A stretch of DNA of 64,000 nt from positions 79,783,421-79,847,420 of the forward strand of contig CM076189.1 in the NCBI GenBank assembly GCA_038277395.1. The letters run 5' to 3'. This DNA comes from Dryocosmus kuriphilus (Eukaryota; Arthropoda; Insecta; Hymenoptera; Cynipidae). The stretch's first letter is position 1. Every line of letters starts with the position of its first letter. The notes under the pieces are model-generated. The model had not been told where the DNA came from. It ran no database searches and was given only the letters and a program-made list of their open reading frames with translations. Positions 32,418 to 44,400 of the stretch are shown piece by piece. Position numbers and translations under genes: made by a program.

Positions 32418-33115
32418 TTGAATAAAATGTTTTTATTTCTCTCCCACGTTGATCCATATAGCTGAGTCATGTGATTAATTTGAATAAATACCGAAATGTA
32501 AAATTTTTCCGTTTGCTTGAAAATCGAATATATTATGTATTCGTTATTGTTCCGAGAATTCCAAGCCACGCGAATGTTGTGAAGAGATTCCCCGAAATTA
32601 GCAGAAAATTTTGTTATTGCGGGTATATAAAACCGTTAAGGCCTATATGTTAAAGAGAGAGTTGTAGAAATACGGAGATTGTTTTGGAAGAATATATTTT
32701 CTTTATCAATAATTTCGTGAATCTCGTCACTTTGATTGAACCCTCCCCTCTGCCCGTTTCTTATTTTAAAAGAGGCTGAGCAAGGTCAGAACTGATGTAG
32801 GATTTGCTAGTTTTTGAAGGTAATGTGGAGGAATTTATTTTGAGTTTCTTTTCGTGTCTTAGTTTCAGGACGCCATTGTCCCAAGGAAGGACTGGCGCCC
32901 TGAAAATTAAAGATAATGTTTAAGGATTTTATTTTGAGTTTAGGGAAAAGTATTGTAATGGAAGTTCCGTTTTCTTAAGAATTTATTTTCTTTCGTGTTT
33001 TTTTATTATTGTCCCAAGAAAGGACTGGCGCCCTGTAATTTACCTAGATTGTCGTTAAACTGTTCTTGGTGGACTCAATTATTAGCATTCCCATTGAACG
33101 AGGTCTCAATAAGAC

Positions 33116-33340
33116 CAGAAATAAGACCTTCAGTGAAAGGCCTCCTTACAAATTTATAAAACCTTAGAAATCAATTAAAAGCCATTTAACTCCCTTCAAA
33201 TATATCAAAACGCTTAAAATCCCTTCATATCTTTCAAACACCTTAAACACCATTCAATCTCTGGAACACCTAAAGTTCCTCACTTCATTTAAAGTTGTTT
33301 AGAAGAACCTAAAATCTTTTAAACCCCATTAAAATTGACA
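33116..33340. repeat. Short CTTAAAATCC-type array
   Basis: Same word family as the larger arrays. It may be the end of the unit B array, cut off by the insertion at 30,836-33,115. Confidence 0.6.
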
Positions 33341-33481
33341 TATAGTAATTGGATATACTTATAAAGCAGCTTCCAAATCTTCAAAAATACACTTTAGGTT
33401 CATAATTAGTGAAAATAGAAATATTAAATTAATATCAACCCGAATGCACCTCAAGTTGCCCTACTTGTGAGATATAGGCTG

Positions 33482-33623
33482 TACCATATCTGCTGTTCCA
33501 AACAAAAACGTAGTAAGTCGCATTCGCCGTGCAGACGGGAACCGCTCAGCTGTTCCGAGCGATTCCCGACTCTACGGAGAATGCAAGCTACTACGTTTTC
33601 ATTTGGGACAGCAGATATATGGT
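33482..33623. repeat. Foldback (MITE-like hairpin), about 140 bp
   Basis: Two arms of about 68 bp are inverted copies of each other. The left arm begins TACCATATCTGCTGTTCC and the right arm ends GGGACAGCAGATATATGG. Both carry AACGTAGTA and GCATTC. The loop is at about 33,548-33,553. TACCATATCTG recurs alone at 36,891. Confidence 0.8.
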
Positions 33624-33979
33624 TCGCTCGGAAGGAGCGGTGTCATATTGATATTTTTTATATCTTATGCTTCTGTTTGTCTGCGCTGCCTGTCTATACA
33701 ACAAATACTTTTTATCTTCGTAATTTTGTGTTATTATGTCTTTATAAAGGTTGCTAGTGAGGATTATGAATGAAAAACCAGCAGGAGAGGTAATACAATT
33801 ATTTAGTGTTGATGAAATGGTTTACGAAAGGCACATTCGGCTTAGTACGTTGAATCGATAGTTCTAAAAATCGCTTAAGAATTACACCTCCAAAATTTAG
33901 AACACACTAATGTCAGTGACATCATACCGTGCAGTTTACAGTTTACATTAAAGGAATGTACATTCATTTATGTTAGGTA

Positions 33980-36700
33980 AGTGAACTACAGCTTCTTGAT
34001 GTGGTAATCTATGAAGCATAAAATGCATAGTCCAACATTACACTTTACGTACCCATCTATGGCTTTTGTACTGCAGACATGACCATTATAGCGCCGCTGT
34101 ATCTCATCAGTGATGAAGGTGGGAAAGTGACCAATCTGATCGAAATGGGTTTCCAGCCTGGACCCTGGGCGGAACTGAAATGGCCTCCTATTATACTTGG
34201 GAAGGGTCTTGTACTCTGTTAAATAATTCTGAATAATAAGTCTTCTGAACTCTAACAGAGAAATGACGTCCCCAGCATTTCTCTCCAAAATCCAGGTATT
34301 ATACACCATGTCATCTAATAACCATGTGAAAAGACTGGACCCCAATTTTCTCCTCGGAAGCCTATACGATAGTGTGAAATATTCTGATCCATTTTATCAA
34401 TACCGCTAATGTATTTATTATACCTTTTTACGAGCTTTAGACGTTTGACTGCAACTTTCGTCTTTTCCTTTTAAGAGTAGCGTGTAACCTGCGATGAAGG
34501 ATTAATTCCACGACATTTTGACGCCACGGTAACAGTGGAGATGTCCATCCATCGGGCAACAACGACACCTGTTACCTTGCTCCTATTGTAGTTATAGAAG
34601 CCTTTTCCCTGCTTTTCTAGGTCCTTCTTGGCGAGTAGCTCACACTTTTTTGTTACCCTGTTCTCCCTGATACTTTCAGTACCTACATAGATCCTTTTTT
34701 TTAGATCAAATAAAAGTTTGATACAAGTAAATTGATTGTCAAAGTAAAGGTCAAACGGTAAAAGTTTGATATCGTAGCGCATGTTATCCAACATGGTCAC
34801 ATGGGGAGCTGTGCATTTCCCATACCTCGCTTCATAATCAACCTTACATGTGGGATTTTTCCTCCGATATATATTGAAATCAACAAGATATAAACTCTGG
34901 GTGTTAAAAGACCATATTACCTTGTATGCGAAACGCAAGGGTTTTCCACGGATGAACTGTTTATAGTCGTGGCTTCTGCAGTAAGGTACCATTGACTCAT
35001 CGTATTCAAAATTTTTTCAGGAATGAAGAATTTCTTAAAAGGTCCTTGTACAAGGTTTGCGAGGGACCGTAACTTCCAAAATTTCTCCTACGGATCAACG
35101 CGCATGTTATCGGTACAGTAAATGAACCGCGCTATTCCCAGAATCCTATTGCCACGCATGGCATCTGCAGTCACCTGGTTATAAACATTCGTACAGTCTT
35201 CCTAATAATATCTTATATGGGAACTTTGTTGTAACCAGAGAACAGCAATATAGCAATGAATACATTCACTTCCTCTTTTGTGGTATTAGGAGGCTGCCAA
35301 TTAAAGAAACTAGCAAATCTATTAGTCTCCTCTATTATTAAATCCACAACTTCGTCATCCATAATTTTCTCAAACACTTCAACGGAATTCAAGTTTCGAT
35401 ATGCAGTGCGATCGGCTTGTGGGAACATATGTACCTATCGAAGATGATGCAGGCATATCTTCCTTTTTCCAGATACTTGGTACCATTTGAGGTGTTGCAC
35501 GAGAGCAACTTCGACTTCTAGCGATTTCCCTGGAAGCATCACGATCACAGCTTCTCAAACCGCATAAACCACGACAGCCCCTGCTCCTTCGGTGAGTTCT
35601 TCGGCCCTTAGCGCTGCAACGGTCACGTTCGGCTGGCACCTTGTCTTCTTCATCATCGCTGGATGTAAATTCAGTAGCAACAGAGGAATCAAAGGAGGAA
35701 GGGAAATTCTCCTGGATATCAGCCTGCCGACGTACTACAACTTCTGCACGAGCCCGAAGCTCCCTACCGCTGAGATTTTCAACGAGACCACCACCGCCTT
35801 CTTCCCCTGAATCGACATCGGACGGTACTGTTGGATCAGGTAATTTCACGTGGATGGCATCCACGTCCATGACATCATCATCCAGAGTGCTTATTGCCTC
35901 ATGAAGCGTGACATCCCTAAAATAGCATTAATTAAAGGGCCCATTACTCTGATTCAGTTTGTGCCATTAAGGCCAAAACAGAGTCTGTATAGACAAGTGA
36001 ACTCGTGTAACGTCTTTCCATCAGAACGTTTGTACATCTTACGTAAAGTTCGAATAAAATTACTGACTGAAATACCACCAATGTTCTGTCTTTTAATTCC
36101 TAAATGCATTGTTTTCGATCATTGTTCTTTTCATCAAATGCATTCCACTAAAATATTTTTTTAAGTCACGAGCGACATTTGAAAATAAATATCTTGAACT
36201 GAAACTTTTAGAAAGTAATTCTACTTCTTGTAAAAGAAGTTACCGTAACGAGCAGAAGATTTTTTTTTTAATACGAATTTTGACTATTTTTCTGAGTTCT
36301 CAAAATTCGTGAGCGACCATTCAAAAATTTTTAATCCAGGTAAATTTTGGAGAGAGGTCTTAAAGCATGAGAAAGTAACATATTTTCGTAGCAGACTAAA
36401 AAAAAGTTCGGTTTTCTTGCGCCACCCTGATATTAATATATATAGTATAATATAATATAGTAAAATAATTCCAAAAATTGAGAAGAAGCAATATGTTGTG
36501 GAGACATGCCTCCAGCCCAGTGCATCAAATATGGTAAAGCAAAAATCTTCTCGTGATTTTCCACCTATAAGAGCAATAACAGGGGTAAAAGCTGTTCTAA
36601 GTATTTTCTGAACTCTCCTGCACACACTACGCTAAACAGTTGACCATCCAGACATTTCAAACTCTACATAAAAGGGTACTTACGTAAATGGGACGTCCAT
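33980..36700 (-). mobile_element. piggyBac-family element, degraded
   Basis: Minus-strand transposase remnants run from 36,700 to 33,986. I did not find the TTAA-flanked terminal repeats, so the borders are those of the coding evidence. Between 35,917 and 36,683 lies an intron-like stretch. Confidence 0.75.
33986..36700 (-). pseudogene. piggyBac transposase, broken
   Basis: Exon 1 is 17 nt (36,700-36,684; MDVPF plus two bases) ending at GTAAGTAC. The acceptor TTTAG lies before 35,916, and the frame is kept into TDVTLHEAIST. The acidic and basic N-terminus follows (35,916-35,430). After a frameshift comes VEVFEKIMDDEVVDLIIEE (35,400-35,213). The catalytic core follows at 34,992-34,471: YDESMVPYCRSHD with the first Asp, FDLYFDNQFTCIKLL with the second, and RWMDISTVTVASK with the third. 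The C-terminal part (34,345-33,986) has LFTWLLDDMVYNTWILE and a Cys-rich end (CNVGLCILC). The order matches the family. Frameshifts near 35,430, 35,200, 35,000 and 34,400 and a stop at 35,085 make it inactive. Confidence 0.8.
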
Positions 36701-38799
36701 TGTCGAATCCAGGAATGAAAGCTCGAACGGGGTATAACCTCAGCAGCGTAACCTTGTCAAGTCGCACTATTTAGAAGCCTAAAATTGTTTAGGTAATCTC
36801 ACTGAATGGTACAAATTTTTTATCGCGAGATTTGAATGCAAAGGCCAGCATACGATTACGTCCTTTTCAATAAACCACTGATTGCCGTACCATATCTGAC
36901 CGCGTGGGCGGATTCGGTTTGATATATGTTTTAAATTTACACGGAATAAATTTGTACCATCACAGAAAGAATCCCTTACACAAGTAAAACTCTAAAATCC
37001 TGAAGATACCCCGAAATTCGTGGACATAGTTAAGAATCTTATAAAACAATTGAAAGCCGTGAAGATTGCCATTTCTTCACAAATCTACGTTCCATAATTT
37101 TTAACAAAATAATTCGAAAATCTTTAAAACCCTCGGAAATACATGCAAATCTTTGAGATTTCCTAAATTCCCTTACAATGCTTTCAAGTCTTACGAAACT
37201 CCTTGAAATATATGGATGTACATAATAATCTCTGGAGATCGGTTAGAATTCCCCAAAATTAGGAAAAGTGTTTAAAAATCAGTAAAAAAGCTGTTAATAT
37301 CCCATTAAATGATGAGTTTATTCACATGTACAATTAGAATTACATAAATTCCGTAAGATGTATCTAACTTCGCAGAAGAACACCAAATTATTAAAATCTG
37401 AGGCGTATGAAAATTTCATCGACAAGCATATTAAAATGAGAAAGGCAGAGTAGAACAAAATTTAAAAAAGGGGGAAATAAAGATAGATAACATTCAAAAA
37501 CCCAAGTAATGCGAAAAAGTATATGTCAGTGAGGCGAGCGGAAAATCGATAGATGCGCGCGAAATGAAGATCCGAGAGAAGAAAGACAAGCGGAACCAAT
37601 GCAGCCCGGTACCAGTCGACTGATGTGCGATGATCGAGGATTTATTCGAAATCGGGCTCACCTCGGAATCGGCTGTTCTACGAAATGCATGCTATATTGA
37701 GCCATAGTTAGAAGTTCAGCGCGACATCCAGAATGAATATGAACCAAAAAGTCTTTTATTACTATTAATTAAAGCGTACCATTAATTATATGGCCTTTTT
37801 CAATATTAAAATCCAATTCTGACTCAAGCAATCTCAGAGTGAAACCTTCAACCAGGCTAAGAACTGGAAATCATTTGATGTGTTTTGGCGGAATTTAATT
37901 TTCTTACATTAAATGCAACAGCCACCAAGTCAAAATTTGATTAAGTTCGTTTGATTATCAAATTACTATTTTCAATGGGTTGCTCGTAACATTAAAAGGG
38001 AAAGTTCGCGAATAGGTAAACAAAATGGAACATTGATCCAAGCATTGCAAACGCGCGAGGACAAAGTGAAATTTAGTTTTAAAATTGAGAACTAACCAAA
38101 GTGGTCGTAATACAATACTCCTGGATGTCTTAACTCAAAAATCAAATTCACATAAAATGAATCTTCGATATTAAAAGGGAAAATGAATGTCATAATTGTA
38201 CAGACAGTGAAACATCTGTCTTATTACGTATTTTTCTCGCTCTCAAGTGGTTCCACGGTCCTCAAAATAACGCTACTTCAATTCAATATTCCTGTGGTTG
38301 CTTTATCAACGAATCGAAGGCAGAGAAGGCTAGAATTCATAGAATCGTCTGTCCAAGTACAGGCTATATCTAGGAAGAATTTTATATCAGGGGAATTTCT
38401 GCAAGCGAACTATTTTCATTTTAGAGATCTGCGACTTACGAAAAGTTTTGTTACTTTTTAGATCGGGGATAATGTACCTATCATAATCCGAAGGGTTTCC
38501 TTAGTGGTTGAGTTCCAAGAGAGGTTGTTTAGGGCTAGTTTTAACGTCCTACAAATATTGCATTGACGAGAACGTTAGAGTTACGACAAAACATTTAAAA
38601 TCAACTTGAAATAATCCTGGGATAGGTAAGCTTTCATACCACAGGTCTCGACAATCAAGTAGGAAATTAAATTCAGATCTAATAATTTGCACGAGAGGAA
38701 AAACTTACACGCTAAATTACGCGAAGGTTAATTTTCTCAAGATTTTTTTCGAAGTATCAATTTTTCTGGCAGCTTTTAATTCTACAAGGCTTGAAACGA
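36701..38799. other. No gene recognised
   Basis: AT-rich. The part at 37,040-37,140 resembles the 3'-flanking block of the repeated unit (TTCTTCACAAATCTACGTTCC, matched near 19,797 and 38,965), so a partial unit may lie here. At 37,520-37,700 composition is more GC-rich, without an ORF. The ORF at 38,183-38,461 shows no recognisable domain, and I leave it out. Confidence 0.35.
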
Positions 38800-39239
38800 T
38801 TTTGAAAGATGATTCTATGTATTTGCAGAAAGTAAAAATTATTCTAAATTCCTTAAAATAGGTTAAACCTTTCAAACCCTTAAAATCCTGAAAATACATA
38901 GAAATCCACAAAAATATTTTAGAAACTTGTGAAATAAATAAAAATCTTAAAGACTGACACTTTCTCATAAATTTCCGTTCCATAGTTGTCAGTAAATTCC
39001 TTTGAAAAGCCTTCGGAACCTATGAAGCAATTGGAAGTCTTTGAAACCCTCTAAAATCCCTTCAAGAATTTCATTTTATATGCAAGAATCTTTAGCTTTA
39101 CAAGAAAAGGGAAAATTCTGTTTTAATATATCCATGTATAATATATCAAGTCTTATGTTCATAAATTAAAAATTCAATGAAATCAATAAGATGGGTTGAT
39201 CAAAACTTATAGAAGTAAACATTTTTGTCGAAATCGGCA
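38800..39239. repeat. 3'-flanking block of repeated gene unit, copy C
   Basis: Matches 19,790-20,140, including CCTGAAAATACA and TTAGTGTATT. Confidence 0.55.
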
Positions 39240-39622
39240 TTAGTGTATTATAGAAGAAACCCTGTGGATACCATCATGTATGCGTACTTTCATCCGCTTT
39301 CCGTGGCTATTATATATTCCTTTAAGAAACTTCATATTCTCCACTATTGCGAAAATCTCACCGTCGGTTGTTGATAATACAGTATATTCTTTTACAGGCA
39401 TACGTGGATATGTGTTGCGTCCTACTTTCGTTCTAATCTTTTTATTATCAGAAAAAATGTATCTTCGAAATTCGAATATCCGAGTTGGATTGTCCATGGG
39501 AATAAGCCGTTTGTAACCAGCTTCCTCCAGTTGAACAGATGCAAGAGCCCTCGGAGAAGGAGACTTGTGCCTTTCACAAGGAACAGCCGCGGCAGAAGGA
39601 CCCGTTTCCCTGACTGGGGAAT
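39240..39622 (-). CDS. 3' terminal exon of unrecognised repeated gene, copy C (shortened)
   Basis: After an acceptor GCATGCAG (border at 39,622) the frame reads SPVRETGPSAAAV, then a Ser/Pro/Arg-rich part. The conserved block is FEFRRYIFSDNKKIRTKVG, then VLSTTDGEIFAIVENMKFL, then GIYNSHGKRMKVR. It ends IHDGIHRVSSIIH. Compared with copy A the last 33 or so residues are replaced: 3'-flanking sequence equivalent to about 20,130 of copy A is joined early. This may be a deleted pseudogene or a shorter but working protein. Confidence 0.5.
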
Positions 39623-40838
39623 CTGCATGCGGAAATAGAGGAATCATTTATTGAAGTGCATACCTTTATGTATATCATGAAAGTGTGAGTCTTTTTAATT
39701 TTCCCAACGCTATCCCCTAATATTACGGGTTTTAAACTCTCATCTTCCTCCTCCTCCGCCTTCTCCGTGTCATCCTCCTCCTGAGTAGAGGTAAATGTGG
39801 GAATAAGTCCGTGATTCGTGGCATATCGATTGGCCTATGACATTTGTATATTTAATTAAATGGTAAAGACCAGGGTTTAAAGAAGTCATTAATTATTTAC
39901 CTTATTCACTTAATGCACTCTTCGATTTTTTGTACAAGAGCGATAAAGTTCAGCCGCATCCTATTCTAATAAATCTTACTCGCTGTCACTCTTTTCTTAC
40001 AATTACTCATATTCTACAAATTCTTCTATCCTTACGCTTCTGTAGGGTCTCCTTTTCCTTTTCTCATCATTTTCTTCCCAATCGTGCTATTATCCCGTCC
40101 AAAATCTCTCACTCTTCTATTTTTAGGCCTCTATCTTTAGGCAACTACTATATCTGCCACAGTTGATCCAAAATTTTTGAAATTTTAACCCGGCCTCAAA
40201 ATTCATAATCCGCGACCTCGAAAAACCCTTTCATTGAAAGTTCAGAGAAAATCGGCCTGATGAAACTTTTGGTGACTAGGTACCTCAGAAAATGGAATTT
40301 ATTGATATAAAAGGTCCTACAGTTGTAATATTTCACAAATTCTTCCAAATTGTTTGAGATACGGATTCAGCGCTAAACATTTTGTGATACCACAACTTCA
40401 TATCTCAGCGGGGGGAATATTCTAGTCTGCGTAATTCTTTGATGTGCAATAGAAATTTTAAAAATTATGAATCGATTAAATTCTATGCACAAATAGTTTT
40501 TGATTTGAACATGAACAATTTCATTAAAAATAAAATACTTCATTTTTTAACTAAATTATATAAAGAACTATTTTCGCCTATTGGATTAACTTTATTCGAG
40601 TGCCATGAGAAAGAGAATCGATCTGTTCTGAATCAGACAAGCTTTTCTAGACTTGCTTCTACTCAGGCGGAAGATGAAGTGGAGGAGGAGAAAGATGAAG
40701 ATTTAGATGAAAAAAATACCCAAATTCTTTATATTGTTATATTGCTGGATGCCTCACAAAACGTAGGAAACACTTTGAATTATTTTTGAATACATAAGCT
40801 GAACAATTAATTTGAGACCGCCCAACTTATCTACTTAC
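39623..40838. other. Intron-like interior of unit C with acidic segments on both strands
   Basis: The minus strand at 39,700-39,800 encodes an open acidic run (TQEEDDTEKAEEEEDE). The plus strand at 40,620-40,720 encodes another (AEDEVEEEKDEDLDEK) in the opposite orientation. This is the same inverted arrangement as in unit A. The rest is AT-rich and matches units A and B. Confidence 0.45.
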
Positions 40839-40922
40839 GAACATGTTCGGGTGCGGCCGTTATTGGTTCACCATTAATGTCCAGTGGAATATTGAGGTCT
40901 AACAGTCCAGATCCCTCCACAC
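40839..40922 (-). CDS. Internal 84-nt exon of unrecognised repeated gene, copy C
   Basis: Acceptor AACTAG at 40,923 and donor GTAAGTAG from 40,838. It encodes LDLNIPLDINGEPITAAPEH in phase 1-1. Same length and splice signals as copy A (22,321-22,404). Confidence 0.6.
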
Positions 40923-41639
40923 CTAGTTTGGTAAACAAAAGTCGCTATTTATTTTGAAATATAACTGTAACGTAAATGGGTAACAAATTTTTGGGTTTAA
41001 CTCTAATGTGGGTAAAGCATCGCATATAAGAATAGTTACATTAAAGACCACTGCGGATCTAGGATGATCCCTATAATTTTGAGTCCAAAAAGGAAAAAAT
41101 TTTTGGAGCTATTTTTGAAGAAAGCCTTGTTTTTATTTGAATGAAAAGTAAACATATTTCTAACAAAATAGGTTGAAAGTGGAATTTTTTTGACTCAAAT
41201 TGTCCAGTTTTAAATTCAAAAACGCAACCTAAGACTCTAATATTTTGCAACAAAAAAAAACCCTTAAATATATCTGTAGTATATAAAAAATGTGAAAAAG
41301 TTATTTTTTTAAACATTTCTTTTTGCCAGCCCATCCCATGTCCCAAGTCACAAGTTTTAAATTAGACATTTCCCTAAAAATAGAATATTTTGTCTCAAAA
41401 ACATTATGCGCATAAACTCAACCTCTGACGACCATAACACCGAAACTTTGGATAAACTTCCGAAACTGGAATACCTCAGATTGCTTTGAACCATGATATA
41501 CAAAGCTTTAATATTCAAAAACTTCAATTAAGAAAATTAGAAACTTTCACGTTTTTTGCGTTTATATAAGTAAATACGTAAAATTTTGAAGAGATCTTCA
41601 AACATAAATTGAGCATATTCGAAATATGTAATTTTTTGT
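40923..41639. repeat. Conserved non-coding block of repeated unit, copy C
   Basis: No gene. It matches 22,405-23,080 up to about 41,460 and is then AT-rich without structure. Confidence 0.5.
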
Positions 41640-42665
41640 TTAGAACATTTTTCCTCTACCCCCCCCCCCCCCCCCCCCCCCCGCAAATCTTTGTAACGGC
41701 ATTCGGATCGGACAGAAAATTTTTCTGTGCCCAGTCACAGGGGTGCCTTCCCGTTCCCCGCAAAAGTGGGAAGGGGATGTGTGTGACTAAATATATTGTT
41801 CTTAGCAAGCCGAAAAATACTGGAAAGGGTTATGTGTGTGTCTGAAAGTATTTTTTGCCTGTCCACCGAGGTACATTCCCGCCGCCCGAAAAACACTTGA
41901 AGGGGTAAGGGTGTGAATGAAAGTGTTTTTGGGACCAATCACAGGCATGCCTTCCCGCGCCCGAAGAACGCTGGAACGGGGTAGGGTTATGAATGAAAGT
42001 ATTTTCGTGACCAGTAACAGAATGAACCTGCAAAACATTGGAAAGAGTTATGGGTGTGGCTGGAAATGTTTTTGAGGCCCGTCATGGGGTGAACACTAAA
42101 AAGCATTGTAAAGTGTCAGAAGTGTGACTGAAATTACTTTTGTGCCCAGTCGCAGAGGAGTGTGACTGAAAGTATTTTTGTGCTAGTCAAAGAGGTTCCT
42201 TCTCGAACCACGCCAAAAATTGGAAGGCTGTAGGAATGTGACTGAAATCATTTATGTGACCAGTCACAGAGGTGCCTTTCTGCCGTCAGCAAAATATTTT
42301 AAAGGGATAGTGGTATGACTGAAGGTACTTTTGTGACAATTCACAGGGTTCCGCCTTAAAAAACTAGAAATTATTAATTGTGTGACTAAAAGTATTTTTA
42401 AGTCCAGTTACAGTCGTGCCTCCCACCACCGCAAAACACTGCAAAGTGGTAGGAGTATGACTTAAACTATTTTTGTGACTAATCGCAGCCCCCCCCCCCC
42501 AAGCAGAAAAACACTGCGAAGGTGTAGAAGTGAGACTGAAAGTGTCTCTGTGACCAGTCACAAGAGTGCATTCCCGCCTCACGTTTACTAACACATATTC
42601 AGCGTCCATTTTCTCAAAAGTTTTCGGTCGTAGAACAATAATGTGCTGAACATACAAAGTGTATT
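41640..42665. repeat. Minisatellite of about 85 bp, about 11 degenerate copies
   Basis: Each unit contains GTGACCAGTCACAG or a variant, a Cys/Pro-coding C-rich part with CCTTCCCGCC, AAAACACTGGAAGGGG and GTGTGACTGAAAGTATTTTTG. Unit length and quality vary. It begins at a 24-nt C tract (41,659-41,682), and a second C tract is at 42,489-42,500. Minus-strand frames stay open over several units (peptide like KNTFSHTPTPFQCF), which I take as a by-product of a unit length near a multiple of three. Confidence 0.8.
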
Positions 42666-42834
42666 TCTTGAAGCACTACAATTTTGGCTGGACATTTTGG
42701 CCAGTTTTATGTAATTACTGAGATAAAAGCAAAGAACGTCAAATTACATTAGTATATATATAAGTATACATAAGTGTATATAAAAATCCCTTAAACGCCA
42801 TTATAATGCCTTAGACACACTTAAAGCTTCTTTA

Positions 42835-42836
<2 letters not shown>
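42666..42836. repeat. Start of unit C array, cut by LINE insertion
   Basis: 42,780-42,836 shows CCCTTAAACGCC and CTTAAAGCTTCTT words. The array resumes at 49,657 after the nested LINEs. Confidence 0.6.

Positions 42837-42885
<49 letters not shown>
42837..42885 (-). repeat. (ATT)n tail of LINE-1
   Basis: About 16 ATT units. It is the 3' microsatellite tail of the minus-strand RTE-like LINE. Confidence 0.85.
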
Positions 42886-43446
42886 ACCATTAAGCCGTTC
42901 CCCTTCCGGGGTAGGCGTAAACTCTTTGGGTTCTAGCCTCGTTACATTCCCTGGAATTAGGAGATTTGTAAGGTTGTGGAAGGAAAGTAGTACATATTGG
43001 AAGTTATAGATTGTAGATCGATCCAGAAGTCGTATGCTGTTAATTCAAACAACACTCTAGTCTCACATCACCGCTCAGAACCGGGGCGCTGATCGATCTC
43101 TCTATCAATCACCCTCGATGGACAACTTCGCACGGCCCTATGTGGATCCTAACGCTAGATAAAATCCATACTCACTAGGCAAAACCCTCCACTATGGCTA
43201 ATGAGTATCCAAAATTATTTGCTTCAGACGATCGTCACACATTTCTTATAGACTATTCTTCGCCACACATCTCCCTCCTGACACACAACTCTTGCTTCTT
43301 TTATATCCGTACAACCTTTCATGCAATCTCTGCTATTCATATGGCTCTTTATATTTTTTTCACTTGGGAGGCTCATTCGTATATTCCCACCATTCCTTCC
43401 TCGGTCCACGTGACGGTGCGTAAAAGTTCACGTTTCCGAGAAACAC

Positions 43447-44099
43447 TTACTTCGTTATACGTTCTTCATCCATTCTCTCAGCATGACCAAACCATCTCAA
43501 AAAATTTCTTTCACACTTGCCAATCAGAGTTTCTTCTACGCCACACTCTTTCAGAACCCAATCGCTACTGACTTTATCTATTAGTGTTTTACCGCAAATA
43601 TGTGGTAGGAAACACATTCCAACCGCGTTCACTTTACCTCTAGCCTTTTCTTGGCATTTCGAAGTCTCGCTATCATCCAGCACAGTAGGTGCAGGTACAG
43701 AATCATATATTGCAATTCTGGCTTTATTTGTTATATTCTTACTTTTTTTAAGGGTCTCTGCTCTGCCACTAATCTTCCTACCTTCGCTTATACGTCCGTA
43801 AACTTCTCTATCTACCTTTCCATCAAGAGTAAACAAGCTTCTAAGATACACGAAATGGTCAACATGTTCAATTCCGTCACCGTTTAGAGAAATATTGCAT
43901 ACTGTTTTCTCATCACTTCTTTCGACCACGATAACTTTTGTTTTATTTACACTAATCTTCAAACCCATACTCTTCGTACTATCATTCAGTCTGCTCAACA
44001 TTCTTTGCAAATTTTCCGCAGATTCTGCCATAAGTGCTTCATCTTCTGCGAAATTCAAACTGTATGCTTTCACTGTCCTTCCATCTCTAAAACTTGTTT
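43447..44099 (-). pseudogene. LINE-1 RT C-terminal part
   Basis: Reads FAEDEALMAESAENLQRML, where the FADD catalytic box is changed to FAED. Then come LKISVNKTKVIVVE, HVDHFVYLRSLFT, LIDKVSSDWVLKECG and NFLRWFGHAERMDEERI, all typical of RTE-type LINEs after motif C. It is open for 208 codons, so this part is less decayed than the RT at 7640-9568. Confidence 0.75.
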
Positions 44100-44100
44100 A

Positions 44101-44400
44101 ACTTTCGATAATATCCCTTTGAATTCTACCACCTTCTCTATCATTTCTGTCAAAACCATCGCATATGCCTTGTACGACGTATTTAGCAGTGTTATGCCAC
44201 TGTAATTTTCAACCTCCACTTTATCTCCTTTCTTGAAGTTTGGTGTTATTAAACCTTCCCTCCACTCCCTCGGAAATCCCTCCTGTTGCTAAACTCTTTT
44301 CACAACACCTTTCGGTTTCTATCTCGTTTCTCCACTGCTGTAAAGCCATACCTCACTACACAGCCCATCACTTCACCCTGCCCTCCCTTTCTTTAACCTA
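44101..44400 (-). pseudogene. LINE-2 RT N-terminus (inverted half)
   Basis: Read leftward: GFPREWREGLITPNFKKGD, then KVEVENYSGITLLNTSYKAY, then MIEKVVEFKGILS, ending at the junction with LINE-1. These are the entry motifs of the RT domain that continues, on the other strand, from about 47,400. Confidence 0.65.

Larger units (their letters stand above)
31644..33115 (+). other. LTR- or leader-like non-coding segment
   Basis: No ORF. It contains a 60-bp class tandem repeat, a very long C tract, and two copies of TGTCCCAAG.AAGGACTGGCGCCCTG (about 32,876 and 33,010). TGGCGCC is the start of a common retroelement primer-binding site, so the end of an LTR plus leader is possible. I see no paired LTR. 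Confidence 0.35.

Noticed and set aside
32207..32569. 120-codon minus-strand poly-Gly ORF
   Set aside because: It is simply the 120-nt C tract read from the other strand.
34990..35220. Possible spliced intron inside piggyBac core
   Set aside because: Coding similarity (NVYNQVTADAMRGNRILG) continues through it with a stop and frameshift, so it is decayed coding sequence and not an intron.
41640..42665. Possible CRISPR array
   Set aside because: Units are degenerate along their whole length with no constant repeat alternating with unique spacers, and the DNA is eukaryotic. The same holds for the CTTAAAATCC arrays.
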